Source: Thermohalobaculum sp039184865 (GTDB lineage: Bacteria > Pseudomonadota > Alphaproteobacteria > Rhodobacterales > Rhodobacteraceae). From it: a stretch of DNA of 64,000 nucleotides. Shown one piece after another: positions 8,173-18,452 of this stretch. The DNA is taken from NCBI GenBank assembly GCA_039184865.1, contig JBCDAV010000003.1, positions 1-64,000 on the forward strand, in the 5' to 3' direction. A program made the translations under genes and the position numbers. The notes below the pieces were generated by a model. That model made no database searches, was not told the DNA's origin, and saw only the letters and a list, made by a program, of their open reading frames with translations. How positions within the stretch are numbered: position 1 is the first letter of the stretch; each line of letters begins with the position of its first letter.

Positions 8173-8784
8173 TCAGTCCTCAAGGTCAGCGGACGGGATA
8201 ACTGGAAAGAAAATCCCACCCGATTGCAGACCGAACCAGCTTTCGCCCCCCACCTGCTCGTGAATGCCGATGTCCACCAGCCGGTAGTAGCTCTTGCGGT
8301 CGATCAGTGCTTCGAGGCCGCGACGGACATGAACGTAAGGCGAAGGCTCGCCTGTTTCGGGGTCCCTGACGACACGGATGGGATTGTCGGGCCCGGCAAC
8401 GGTTCGGTCGCCGACATTCGTCTCGAACGTAAGCGTGGAGGCCGCCCCCTCACCGGTCACCTCGAAATCGACCGCCACGAAGGGCGCATCGTCCACTGTA
8501 ATTCCGATCTTCTCGACCGGCGTGACCAGAAAGAACTTGCCGTCCTCCAGCTTCAGGACGCTCGCGAAGAGTTTCACCAGTTCCACCCGGCCGATCGGCG
8601 TGCCGAGATACCACCAGAGACCGTCGCGCCCGATCCGGATATCGAGATCGCCGCAATAGGGCGGGTTCCACAGATGTACTGGCGGCGGACCCTTCTGCCC
8701 CTTTTGTGCCGCAGCGACGGCCTTAGCCAGACTGTCAGCCGCGCCGGGGTCGCTCAACGGATCAGAAATTTGTGTCTCCGACAT
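8173..8784 (-). CDS. DUF1285 protein
   Basis: 203 aa. After a low-complexity N-terminus (residues 1-35), the segment PPVHLWNPPYCGDLDIRIGRD and the following GLWWYLGTPIGR match the DUF1285 family, of unknown function and found in many alphaproteobacteria. No membrane segment or signal peptide. It is divergent from the moxR operon with an 82-nt spacer, and this pairing suggests a shared envelope or stress role, but nothing in the protein itself shows one. Confidence 0.8.
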   Translation of the reverse strand: MSETQISDPLSDPGAADSLAKAVAAAQKGQKGPPPVHLWNPPYCGDLDIRIGRDGLWWYLGTPIGRVELVKLFASVLKLEDGKFFLVTPVEKIGITVDDAPFVAVDFEVTGEGAASTLTFETNVGDRTVAGPDNPIRVVRDPETGEPSPYVHVRRGLEALIDRKSYYRLVDIGIHEQVGGESWFGLQSGGIFFPVIPSADLED

Positions 8785-8866
8785 GCATTAACCCCTGTTG
8801 CCTTTCCTTTGCGCTACATAGCTTATGTTAACCAACGTGACCAACCGATTGCCCGGAGGCTCCCGT

Positions 8867-9862
<996 letters not shown>

Positions 9863-9906
9863 GTGCAGACCAGTAACCACATATCCGGGTCCCGGGATTA
9901 CGCGTG

Positions 9907-10800
9907 ATGGCTGAAACGCCCAATGCCTCCGCAGTGCTGCGCCGCGATGCCGAGAAGATTTCGGGGTCGCTGCCACCGCTGTTGGTCGAAGCCGAGCGCC
10001 TCGTATCGACCCTCGCAACCGGCGCACACGGGCGCAAACGCGCAGGGCTCGGCGAGACCTTCTGGCAGTATCGTCCGGCCCATCCGGGCGACTCCCTCGG
10101 CCAGATCGACTGGCGCCGTTCGGCCAAGTCCGATCGCCTGTACGTTCGCGAAATGGAATGGGAAGCCGCCGAAAGTACGGTCTTCTGGTGCGATCGGGCG
10201 CGGTCGATGGACTTCAAGTCCGACGCCGTCGAGTGGACAAAGGCGGAGCGGGCGCGCCTTCTGACCCTTGCAACTGCCGTTCTGATGAACCGCGGTGGCG
10301 AGCGGTTCGGACTGCTCGGAACGGAACTGGCAAAACCCCGGACGGGCGAAACACAGCTCTCGCGGATCGCAGCGATCCTGTCGGCGCGCGATCACAACGC
10401 GCGCGACTTCGGGGCGCCACCGGCAGGACATCTGCCGAAAGCCGGAAAGGCCGTGTTCTTCTCGGATTTCATGGGTCCGCGCGACGCTGTTTTCCCGGCG
10501 CTTCTGAATGCCGCCGGCCAGGGCACGGGCGGTATCTTTGTCATGATCCTCGATCCCGTCGAAGAGGAATTTCCGTTCCATGGCCGGATCAGGTTCGAGT
10601 CGGTCGCTCGCGCCGTGCGCCACGAAACCGACGAAGCAGACAGTTTGCGAAAAGCCTACCTCGCTCGGTTGTCCGAGCGCCGCGAGGATCTCTCGGGTGT
10701 CGCCAGGCGCGCAGGGTGGCACCTGATCCACCACCGTACCGATGAAAGTCCCCGCAAGGCGCTCGTCGCATTGCACGCGATCCTCGGAGGCGCGCGATGA
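9907..10800 (+). CDS. DUF58 protein, MoxR partner
   Basis: 297 aa from the ATG at 9907 (a GTG at 9904 is also in frame). The DUF58 signature is GETFWQYRPAHPGDSLGQID, followed by WRRSAKSDRLYVREMEWE. It is soluble with no membrane segment. DUF58 proteins are the standard companions of MoxR ATPases and carry a VWA-like fold. The stop overlaps the start of the next gene (ATGA), indicating translational coupling. Confidence 0.9.
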   Translation: MAETPNASAVLRRDAEKISGSLPPLLVEAERLVSTLATGAHGRKRAGLGETFWQYRPAHPGDSLGQIDWRRSAKSDRLYVREMEWEAAESTVFWCDRARSMDFKSDAVEWTKAERARLLTLATAVLMNRGGERFGLLGTELAKPRTGETQLSRIAAILSARDHNARDFGAPPAGHLPKAGKAVFFSDFMGPRDAVFPALLNAAGQGTGGIFVMILDPVEEEFPFHGRIRFESVARAVRHETDEADSLRKAYLARLSERREDLSGVARRAGWHLIHHRTDESPRKALVALHAILGGAR

Positions 10801-13616
10801 TTTCGATCGGTTCGCTCGCGTTTCTGAGCCCTTGGATTCTGGCTGGACTGATCGCCTTGCCGGTCATCTGGTTCCTGCTCAGGGCTATCCCGCCCTCTCC
10901 GCGGACGCAGATCTTCGCCGGCGTTCGTCTGCTGCTGGGATTGGAAGACGAAGACCGCCAGTCCGACAAGACGCCCTGGTGGCTGCTGCTTCTGCGGTGC
11001 GCTGCGATTGCTGCGGCGCTTATCGGTTTCGCTCAGCCCGTGCTGAACCTCGAACAACGTCTTTCGGGTACGGGGCCGGTGCTGGTCGTAATGGACCAGG
11101 GATGGGCCAGCGCGCCGGATTGGACGGAACGCCTGACCACGGCGCGCGCCGTTATTGAGGAAGCCGAACAGGCCGGTCGGGATGTGATCCTTGCGAGCGT
11201 TGCCGATGCCAGCGTGAGCCCGAGCATGTCGGCCGGTGCCGCCTTGCCTTTGCTGACCTCCCTCGAACCGCGCCCGTGGGCGCCCGATGCCGCGTCGCTG
11301 GCAGAAAGTATTGCTGAACTCGACCCGCAACCTGGTGAGGTGGTCTGGTTCCATGACGGTATCGGCAGCGATGCCGAGAAAGACCTGTCGGATCAGTTGT
11401 CGGCGTTTGGCGCGTTGCGACTGATCGGACCGAAGGACCCGGCACCGGCAGTAATTCCGCCCTTCCTCGAGGATGGCGTTGTGAAAACCCGTGTCCTGCG
11501 CGCCGGATCCGGCGATCAAAGCATCGACGTCGCCGCGATGGCGCGCACCGAAGACGGTCGGGAACGCCGCGTCGCGGTCTCGAAAGCGGAATTCACAGGA
11601 GACGCGGCCGACACTGAAGTCGCGTTCAACCTGCCGCCGGAGCGTCAAGGGCAGCTCACACGGATCGTTCTGACCGGCCAACCTTCGGCAGGCGGCGCGG
11701 CATTCGCCGATGGCGCGATCAGGCGCGTGCGCACTGGGCTGGTTGCGACGACCGTAGACGACACGCTCACCAACCTGACCTCGCCAACGCACTACCTCGA
11801 GAATGCGCTGGTCCCATGGGCCGATCTGGTCAACGGAACGCTCGACGCTGTGCTTGAGCAGGATCCTCCGGCGATCATCCTTGTCGATCATGGGGAGTTC
11901 CCTGAGCGCGAACGGACCGAACTCACCGAATGGGTCAAATCCGGCGGCCTGCTGATCCGGTTCGCCGGACCGCGGCTTGCCGCGTCGATCGGCGCGCCGG
12001 GATTTGTCGCAGGCGGCTCGGACGATCTGCTGCCGGTAAGGCTGCGCCGAGGCGGACGCGTGCTCGGCGGCGCCCTCGCCTGGACCACGCCGCGCGCCCT
12101 TGGTCCCTTCGCCGAGGCTGGCCCCTTCCGTGGTCTCGACCTGCCCGGCGAGGTCGATGTACGCACCCAGGTTCTCGCAGAACCGTCGCCCGATCTTTCG
12201 GGAAAGGTTTGGGCAAGCCTCGATGACGGCACACCACTGGTGACGGCGAAGCGTCTCGAGGAGGGCCGTATTGTGCTCTTCCACATCTCATCGGACGCCG
12301 AGTGGTCGTCGCTTCCGCTCTCCGGGCTCTTCGTCGAGATGCTTGGCCGGTTGATGGCGCTGGCGCCCGGTCGGGCAGCCTCGGCTTCCGACGAGCAGAC
12401 ACTGGCAGGCACGCTGTGGCGGCCTGACGTTTTGATGGGGGCAGACGGCGTTCCCCGACCGGCATCCGATCTCGATGCGACCGTGCCGGGAGAGCTGATC
12501 GCAATGGCAACGGCGGGGCCAGAGCTTTTGCCGGGCATCTATACCCGTGCGGACGGCGCATCGACCGCACAGCGCGGCCCGCAAACAGCAGTTGTCAATG
12601 TGATCGGACCCGACACGCAATTGGAGCCGTTCGTGGCCGACTCCGAGACAGCCTCGGTCGAAGTCCTCGGCTCCAACGCGCCGCAGCGCTATGGCGCCAT
12701 CCTGCTGACGCTCGCAATCGTGTTGGCGCTCATCGACATTGCGGCGACACTCGTCGTCGCAGGGCGCATAAGGATCGCGCGACCAAGAGCGGCGTTATCA
12801 ATGGTGCTTCTCGGATCTGTCGCAATCTCACTGGCAGCGAAACCCGTGCACGCGCAGCAAGATAGCGTGCCGAACGGTGCCGTCTCGGCAACCGCCGAGA
12901 CGACGCTCGGATACGTTGTTACCGGTAACAATCGCATCGATGCGAAGTCCGAAGCCGGGATGCTAGGTCTTGGACAGGCCATGACGAACCTGACAGCGGT
13001 GGAGCCCGGCCCACCGGTCGGTGTCCGGCCCGGGCAGGACGAACTCGCCTTCTATCCGGTCCTCTACTGGCCCCTCACCGAGCAAACCATCCCGGATCCC
13101 GACGGTCTGGATGCGCTTTCAGAGTACATTCGCACGGGCGGTATGCTCGTCATCGACACGCAGAGCGGTGCATCTGGCTTCGGCGGCGCCTCCGCGAGCC
13201 AGCTTCGGAGCATCGCGCGGGCGCTGAACCTTCCGCCGCTCGCGCCCGTTGGCAAGGATCATGTCCTGACCCGGACGTTCTACCTGCTCAACGAGTTTCC
13301 CGGGCGCTGGCGTGGCGACCGGATCTGGGCCGAGGCCGCACCTCCGCGGCAGGATGGCAACGGCGATGCGGATATCCCGCAATTCGATCGTGTTGATGAC
13401 AACGTATCGCCCGTAATCGTCGGATCTGCCGACTGGGCGGCGGCCTGGGCGGTCGACGATGCCGGCCTGCCGCTCTATCCGATTGGCCGACCTGGGGACC
13501 GCCAACGTGAGATGGCGATCCGCTTCGGCGTGAACGCGGTGATGTACGCGCTGACCGGGAACTACAAGTCCGATCAGGTTCATGCGCCTGCGGTCCTGCA
13601 GAGATTGGGCCAGTAG
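10797..13616 (+). CDS. DUF4159 membrane protein with BatA-type N-terminus
   Basis: 939 aa. The N-terminus is of the aerotolerance (BatA) type: membrane helices at about 5-28 and 61-80 around the FLSPWILAGLIALPVIWFLL segment, then a degenerate VWA-like strand (VLVVMDQGW, residue 100). Membrane helices recur near 630-680. The C-terminal part from about 700 to 925 is DUF4159, with a glutamine-amidotransferase-like fold (LSEYIRTGGMLVIDTQSG). It overlaps the DUF58 gene by 4 nt and is followed 1 nt later by another membrane protein. The function of this alphaproteobacterial MoxR-linked set is not established; a cell-envelope role is inferred. Confidence 0.85.
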   Translation: MISIGSLAFLSPWILAGLIALPVIWFLLRAIPPSPRTQIFAGVRLLLGLEDEDRQSDKTPWWLLLLRCAAIAAALIGFAQPVLNLEQRLSGTGPVLVVMDQGWASAPDWTERLTTARAVIEEAEQAGRDVILASVADASVSPSMSAGAALPLLTSLEPRPWAPDAASLAESIAELDPQPGEVVWFHDGIGSDAEKDLSDQLSAFGALRLIGPKDPAPAVIPPFLEDGVVKTRVLRAGSGDQSIDVAAMARTEDGRERRVAVSKAEFTGDAADTEVAFNLPPERQGQLTRIVLTGQPSAGGAAFADGAIRRVRTGLVATTVDDTLTNLTSPTHYLENALVPWADLVNGTLDAVLEQDPPAIILVDHGEFPERERTELTEWVKSGGLLIRFAGPRLAASIGAPGFVAGGSDDLLPVRLRRGGRVLGGALAWTTPRALGPFAEAGPFRGLDLPGEVDVRTQVLAEPSPDLSGKVWASLDDGTPLVTAKRLEEGRIVLFHISSDAEWSSLPLSGLFVEMLGRLMALAPGRAASASDEQTLAGTLWRPDVLMGADGVPRPASDLDATVPGELIAMATAGPELLPGIYTRADGASTAQRGPQTAVVNVIGPDTQLEPFVADSETASVEVLGSNAPQRYGAILLTLAIVLALIDIAATLVVAGRIRIARPRAALSMVLLGSVAISLAAKPVHAQQDSVPNGAVSATAETTLGYVVTGNNRIDAKSEAGMLGLGQAMTNLTAVEPGPPVGVRPGQDELAFYPVLYWPLTEQTIPDPDGLDALSEYIRTGGMLVIDTQSGASGFGGASASQLRSIARALNLPPLAPVGKDHVLTRTFYLLNEFPGRWRGDRIWAEAAPPRQDGNGDADIPQFDRVDDNVSPVIVGSADWAAAWAVDDAGLPLYPIGRPGDRQREMAIRFGVNAVMYALTGNYKSDQVHAPAVLQRLGQ

Positions 13617-13617
13617 C

Positions 13618-15705
13618 ATGCAGGATCTGAACATCACTTTCCTGCCGATGTTACCGGTACCATTCCTGTGGGCGTTGTCGGCGGTCTGCGCCGCGGCGAT
13701 CGTGATTGCCATTCGCTACCGTCTTCGCGGCTGGCCGCTCCGCGCGCTGGCATTCGCTATCCTGATCCTGGCGCTGGCCGGACCCAATCTCCGGTCCGAA
13801 AAGCGCGAGGGCCTGCCCAATGTTGCCTTCCTCGTCACTGATCGGTCCGACAGCACGACGCTTGAAGACCGGGCCGCGCAAATCGAGGCCGCTGCCGAGG
13901 AGCTGAGCCGAGCTGTTTCTGCGCTGGCGAGCCCGCGCGATCCGCTCGAACTCGTCACCATCGACGTAACATCGGGCGGCCAGCGCGATCGCGGCACGCA
14001 GATGCTCACGGCGCTTGACACGGCGGCTGCAAGGTTTGCGCCGGGACAGATCGCAGGGGCAATCCTGCTCAGCGACGGCCAGGTGCACGACGACGCCCGC
14101 TTCGAGGAATTTCCGGCGCCCGTCCACGCGCTGATCGCAGGCGAGCGCGACGCATTCGACCTGCGCCTCGCGCTGGAGAGGGCTCCGGCGTTCGGCATCG
14201 TCGGAGAAGAGGTCATTTTCCAGATTCGCGCGGAGGCCGTGGGAGACGCACCGGCGCAACTCGGCGCCCGTATGCCCGCAACGGTGTCGATCGACGGCGG
14301 AAGTGCCGTGCCGATCATGCTCAATCTCGACAGGCCGACGGACCTAACCGTCGCAATCGAGCACGGCGGCGCCACGGTCGTCGACATTCAACTCGTCCCG
14401 ATCGAGGGCGAGCTGACCACCCGGAACAACCGGATCATATCGACGGTCAATGGCGTGCGCGACCGTTTGCGCGTGCTGCTCGTGTCGGGCGAACCGCATC
14501 CCGGCGGACGCACGTGGCGGGATCTTCTGAAATCCGATCCCACCGTCGAGTTGATCCACTTCACGATCTTGCGGCCGCCAGCCAAACAGGATGGAACGCC
14601 AGTCTCGGAACTCTCGCTGATCGCCTTTCCGACGCGGGAGCTTTTCCTCGAGAAAATCGATGGTTTCGACCTGATCGTGTTTGACCGCTACCGCTGGCGC
14701 GGCGTGCTGTCCTCCGGCTATCTCGCCAATGTCGCGCGCTACGTCGAAGATGGCGGAGCAATCCTCGTCGCATCGGGACCAGCCTTTTCGGGCGCGCAAA
14801 GCCTCAGCAGGACGCCTCTGGCGGATGTCCTGCCTGCGGAGCCTACGGTGAACGTGATCGAGCAGCCGTACGTGCCGCGCGTCACTGATCTCGGCCAGCG
14901 TCATCCGGTGACGTCCGGTCTGGAAGCTGCGGCAGGCTTCAGCGACGGCGTACCGAATTGGGGACGCTGGCTCCGACAGATCGAGGTCGATCCCCAATCA
15001 GGCCACACCGTGATGGCAGGCGTAGAGGACCGGCCGCTCCTCATGCTCGACCGGGTCGGTCGCGGGCGCGTCGCCTTGATCGCCTCCGACCATGCTTGGC
15101 TCTGGTCGCGCGGGTACGATGGCGGTGGCCCTCAGGCGGACTTGCTGCGCCGCGTCGCCCACTGGCTCATGCGAGAACCCGAACTCGAGGAAGAAGCGCT
15201 GTTCGCCTTCGTCGAGGGTGAACGGGTTCTGATCGAACGTCGCTCTCTCGACGCCGAGGGTCCGGACTCCGTGACCGCAACGCCCCCGGACGGCAGCGCG
15301 GCGCAGGTATTACAGTACGAGGCAATCGCGCCTGGCCGCTGGCAAGCGGTGCTTGATAGCGCAGCCGAAGGTCTCTGGCGGCTTGAGGACGGAGAAACCG
15401 AGGCTGTCGCAGCCGTTGGCCCACCGAGCCCGATCGAATTCACTACCGCATTGGCGACCGAAGAGATTCTCGCGCCGCTTGTGGCGGCAACCGGCGGTGC
15501 CGTGCGCTGGTTGGAAGACGGCGTGCCGGACGTCAGGCTGATCCGCGAGGGCCGCCGGGCGTCATCGCGATCCTGGATAGGGCTTGAAACGCGTGACGCC
15601 TATCGCGTGACCGGGGTCGATCTTCTGCCGCTGCTGCCGCCATGGCTGGCGGCACTTGCCGTCGGTTTGCTTCTGCTGGCGGGCTGGCTGCGCGAAGGCC
15701 GATGA
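13618..15705 (+). CDS. VWA/glutamine-amidotransferase-like membrane protein of the moxR operon
   Basis: 695 aa from the ATG at 13618, directly after the previous stop; an upstream in-frame ATG at 13582 would overlap that gene. Membrane helices at about 12-33 and 42-58 are followed by a VWA-like strand whose DRSDS (75-79) fits the DxSxS metal motif, then a large periplasmic region with an amidotransferase-like stretch (RVLLVSGEPHPGGRTW). A C-terminal helix (LLPPWLAALAVGLLLLAGWL) ends with WLREGR. It closes the MoxR operon and is a plausible VWA client of the ATPase (inference). Confidence 0.8.
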   Translation: MQDLNITFLPMLPVPFLWALSAVCAAAIVIAIRYRLRGWPLRALAFAILILALAGPNLRSEKREGLPNVAFLVTDRSDSTTLEDRAAQIEAAAEELSRAVSALASPRDPLELVTIDVTSGGQRDRGTQMLTALDTAAARFAPGQIAGAILLSDGQVHDDARFEEFPAPVHALIAGERDAFDLRLALERAPAFGIVGEEVIFQIRAEAVGDAPAQLGARMPATVSIDGGSAVPIMLNLDRPTDLTVAIEHGGATVVDIQLVPIEGELTTRNNRIISTVNGVRDRLRVLLVSGEPHPGGRTWRDLLKSDPTVELIHFTILRPPAKQDGTPVSELSLIAFPTRELFLEKIDGFDLIVFDRYRWRGVLSSGYLANVARYVEDGGAILVASGPAFSGAQSLSRTPLADVLPAEPTVNVIEQPYVPRVTDLGQRHPVTSGLEAAAGFSDGVPNWGRWLRQIEVDPQSGHTVMAGVEDRPLLMLDRVGRGRVALIASDHAWLWSRGYDGGGPQADLLRRVAHWLMREPELEEEALFAFVEGERVLIERRSLDAEGPDSVTATPPDGSAAQVLQYEAIAPGRWQAVLDSAAEGLWRLEDGETEAVAAVGPPSPIEFTTALATEEILAPLVAATGGAVRWLEDGVPDVRLIREGRRASSRSWIGLETRDAYRVTGVDLLPLLPPWLAALAVGLLLLAGWLREGR

Positions 15706-15881
15706 CGGTCTGGCGCCAGTCGATAAACCTTGAATTAATCTTTATCGGTTAAACCCCAGTCATCGCAGGGTCGCGGCGATTCCCGAAATAGGGTGCATTG
15801 TGAGCGCGGAGGGAACTCGTCCCGCCGCGCCCGTTCTGCTGTCCAACGCCCCGCGCGGAACCGGCAGAAAGGACGCTGCAG

Positions 15882-16214
15882 ATGAAGCCCCTACTCGTAC
15901 TCGCCGTCGCCATGGCCGTGACCGGCTGCGACTTCGCCCGCAACGCAGGCAGCCAGCTCGCGGGCTCGCTGAACCCGGACACGCTGGCCGCTGGCGTCTC
16001 CGCAACGTCAGAGGCTGTGATCGCCCGTTGCGAAACGCTCGACAGCATCGTCGTACGTCTCGCCATCGACTCGGCTGCGCGCGTCTCCGGCACGACGCGC
16101 CATATCGACCGTCTGCGCCGTGAACGGCGCGAAGTCTGCACCGAAGCCGAGCGGCTGCGTGATCTCACGGCCAATACCTCTGCGAAGGTGCCGGATACGA
16201 CGCCTGCGCCTTGA
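15882..16214 (+). CDS. Small putative lipoprotein
   Basis: 110 aa. The N-terminus MKPLLVLAVAMAVTGC is a lipoprotein signal with lipobox AVTGC (Cys16). The mature part is alpha-helical, with R/E-rich stretches (RHIDRLRRERREVCTEAERL) that may form a coiled coil, and two further cysteines. The AGAAAGGA site lies about 10 nt upstream. It sits between the moxR operon and tRNA-Pro with its own spacer. No family recognised. Confidence 0.7.
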   Translation: MKPLLVLAVAMAVTGCDFARNAGSQLAGSLNPDTLAAGVSATSEAVIARCETLDSIVVRLAIDSAARVSGTTRHIDRLRRERREVCTEAERLRDLTANTSAKVPDTTPAP

Positions 16215-16273
16215 TCTGAGGTCTCATTCGCCCTCTTGCGGTTCACCGGCTTTCAGACTAGGTGAGCCGCAGT

Positions 16274-16350
16274 CGGGGCATGGCGCAGCCTGGTAGCGCG
16301 ACGGTTTTGGGTACCGTAGGTCGCAAGTTCGAATCTTGCTGCCCCGACCA
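16274..16350 (+). tRNA. tRNA-Pro(TGG)
   Basis: 77 nt with encoded CCA. Acceptor CGGGGCA pairs with TGCCCCG; anticodon stem ACGGT/ACCGT holds loop TTTGGGT, giving anticodon TGG; T arm GCAAG-TTCGAAT-CTTGC. All arms pair. Confidence 0.97.
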
Positions 16351-16811
16351 CTCAGCGGCCACGACGGGACATTCGAACAGCTCGGACGAAGTGCGCCTGC
16401 AAAAGCTCGCGAGCGTGTCTCCGGAAAGCGCCACGAGTAGTAGGTTAGAGGTGATCGGGCTCGAATGGGGCCCGAGTGCACCGGTGACCCTCGGCCCCTC
16501 CGCCTGCCCGCTCGCTGAAAGTGCGAACACCAGAAGCCAGACAAAAATTTCGCGCTTGTCCTGCGACGAGTTTCCTCGCCACGTAGCCGTCTTGACTAGG
16601 AACGACTGGATAGGTTGGGCACCTGAGGAATTGAACACCTGGCGTTGAGTACCTTCAGATGGGCGCACTGTGCTCGATGTCAGGTCTGTGAAAAAGATCA
16701 CAGCATGTAGCGTTCGGTACAGTTTCGCACATCGAACCGCGCTACTCTCTCGATGCTAAGGAAGGCAAAATCTGCCTTTGATCGCAAACGTGCAAGCCTG
16801 GAGGAATTCAC
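16351..16811. other. Intergenic region after tRNA-Pro
   Basis: About 460 nt with no convincing gene. The open frame on the minus strand runs antisense through the tRNA and is not believed. The right half is the control region of the small ORF at 16812: a perfect CRP-type palindrome (16687-16702) and a short dyad AAGGCA-AAATC-TGCCTT (16763-16779). Confidence 0.6.
16687..16702. promoter_or_regulatory. CRP-type palindrome TGTGA-N6-TCACA
   Basis: TGTGAAAAAGATCACA matches the classical CRP half-sites on both sides with the standard N6 spacer. It lies 110 nt upstream of the small ORF at 16812. If the TACTCT at 16743-16748 is the -10 element, the site is centred about 61 nt upstream of the start point, the class I activator position (inference). 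Confidence 0.6.
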
Positions 16812-16988
16812 ATGGCCAATAGCCCACGCACCCTCGCCGACAGAGACCTCGACACCGCCTCGGCCGGCCACAGTGGCGACGTGGAGAAAGTCGGTCTGGA
16901 TATCCGGCTTCCGGAGGCGTCACGCGGACAATGGGTCCAGCAAGCACTGTCCCCCACCGGCGCATGGGCGAGCCGAAGCGACGCGTGA
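16812..16988 (+). CDS. Small ORF, 58 aa, unknown function
   Basis: The ATG at 16812 is preceded by GGAGG 7 nt upstream, one of the best ribosome sites in the window. The 58-aa product starts MANSPRTLADRDLDTASAG, is hydrophilic, lacks cysteine and membrane segments, and ends WASRSDA. Third codon positions are mostly G or C, as in neighbouring real genes. A CRP-type palindrome lies upstream. No family recognised; it could be a small regulatory or stress protein, but that is not shown. Confidence 0.6.
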   Translation: MANSPRTLADRDLDTASAGHSGDVEKVGLDIRLPEASRGQWVQQALSPTGAWASRSDA

Positions 16989-17148
16989 CGCGTAATCAGG
17001 AGACAGCGCACCGGATGCTCGTTCGTCCAGGGCACCGGCAAAGCTGCCGACAGAAACTGCCGCCGCAAAACTGTGATCACTGACTCTCTGGAGATCGTGC
17101 GACACGCCTTATCTCGTGACTCACAGACCGAATGCGGGAACCGATGTC

Positions 17149-18045
17149 ATGCGCACGTTAATTCTAGCTCTTCTGTTCACGGCAATCGCCGGAAGCTCCG
17201 GCGCTTTCGAGTCTCGACGCCTTTTCCTCGAGCATGAAAACCGAACGCGTGAGGCGCTGATCGATGCGCAGCAAGGTGTTCGCGCAGCCCCGATGCTCGT
17301 TGTCTTGCACGGCGGGCTTGCCGGTCCGCTGACGGTTCGGCGGCGCGCCGGCGTGACGCTGGCGAGAAAGGGCTGGGTGGTCGCGTGGCCCTCTGCCGTC
17401 GACGACTGGAACGATGGCCGCGTCGACAGCGACGGCAATCCCTACGACACCGCAGACGACATTGGCTTCCTGCGCAAGATGGTCAGAGAACTCGCGCGTC
17501 GCGGCATGGTTGACCCGCAGCGCGTGTTCGTGGCCGGACCATCGATCGGCGGGGTCATGGCCCTGAACCTGATGTGCCGGGCGCCCGATCTCGTCGCAGG
17601 GGTCGCGGTGGCAATCGCGAGTTTTCCGGAAGGGACGGACTGTCAGCCAGGACCGCCGCGCCCGGTCCTTTACATCCACGGGACCGATGATGGGATCATG
17701 CCGCCGGACGGCGGGCGGATTGGAGGCTGGAACCCGCTGGTTAGAGATCGCGGATACGTTGCATCGGTAGATGAGACCGTGCGCCATATCGCGACGCGAA
17801 ACGATTGCGACGGCTTTGACGAGGCGAACCTGCCCGACCGCGTCTCGGAGGACGAGTCCACGGTAACGCTCAGGACATATCAGGGGTGCGCGGAGCCGGT
17901 CGTCCACTACGTCGTGAACGGAGGCGGCCATACCTGGCCCGGAGCTCCGGCATCGCGCCTCGGGCGTTGGGTCGGCAGCACGAACTACGACTTCTCGGCG
18001 ACCCAGGTGGTGGAAGAGTTCTTTCAGGAAATTGCCGGGAGGTAA
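17149..18045 (+). CDS. Secreted PHB-depolymerase/LpqC-type esterase
   Basis: 298 aa from the ATG at 17149, which gives a clean signal peptide (MRTLILALLFTAIAGSSGAF, cleavage near residue 20); the GTG at 17116 would bury it. The alpha/beta hydrolase fold has an oxyanion stretch VVLHGGLAG, nucleophile GPSIGG (Ser within GxSxG), a candidate acid in HGTDDGIMP and a candidate histidine in NGGGHTWPG. The family covers poly(3-hydroxybutyrate) depolymerases, feruloyl and acetyl-xylan esterases; the substrate cannot be told. Periplasmic or extracellular. Monocistronic. Confidence 0.82.
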   Translation: MRTLILALLFTAIAGSSGAFESRRLFLEHENRTREALIDAQQGVRAAPMLVVLHGGLAGPLTVRRRAGVTLARKGWVVAWPSAVDDWNDGRVDSDGNPYDTADDIGFLRKMVRELARRGMVDPQRVFVAGPSIGGVMALNLMCRAPDLVAGVAVAIASFPEGTDCQPGPPRPVLYIHGTDDGIMPPDGGRIGGWNPLVRDRGYVASVDETVRHIATRNDCDGFDEANLPDRVSEDESTVTLRTYQGCAEPVVHYVVNGGGHTWPGAPASRLGRWVGSTNYDFSATQVVEEFFQEIAGR

Positions 18046-18452
18046 CTGTGTCGGGCCGCTAATGGATCTGGATTGCCGAACCAGTCCGACTGAAGCACTG
18101 CTCCGGAACATCAAAGTCAGCAGGACAAGTGTATTGGTTCAAAAGTTGTGTTCTCGTCGCGCGAAGCTCTTGAACACACGCACGCTCGCACGAGCGATTT
18201 GAACGCTGGCAGCAAGTGTCTTGCTGCGAGGACGTCTGTCAAAGGACAAGACCTGAGCATCCGGGGCTTCGTGCGCGAAACTTGAGGCCGTCTGTCCACT
18301 ATGAACTTCATATTATTGGACGCCTTAAAGCGGAAGTGATCATCGACCGATGCCCTTTGCGCTGGTCGAAATGACGGCCACTCGGTTTACGGCGTTGCCT
18401 CGGGACACGCTCAGTTGCAACACTCCAGGATTATCGGAACCGGGGTGAGCGC
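18046..18452. other. Intergenic region, no gene seen
   Basis: About 400 nt between the esterase and the MBL hydrolase. A 64-codon minus-strand frame (18117-18311) has no ribosome site or recognisable features. No tRNA, terminator or clear promoter found. Confidence 0.5.

Noticed and set aside
15721..15747. CGATAAA...TTTATCG dyad after the moxR operon
   Set aside because: A 7-bp A/T-rich stem with a 13-nt loop and no U run; too weak to call a terminator or operator.
16258..16701. Minus-strand frame of 147 codons containing GQQDSNLRPTVPKT
   Set aside because: It runs antisense through the tRNA-Pro gene. QDSNLRP-type translations are a well-known artefact of reading across tRNA genes, so it is not a protein.
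18117..18311. 64-codon minus-strand frame between the esterase and the MBL gene
   Set aside because: No ribosome site, no recognisable motif and no reason to prefer it over chance in a high-GC sequence.
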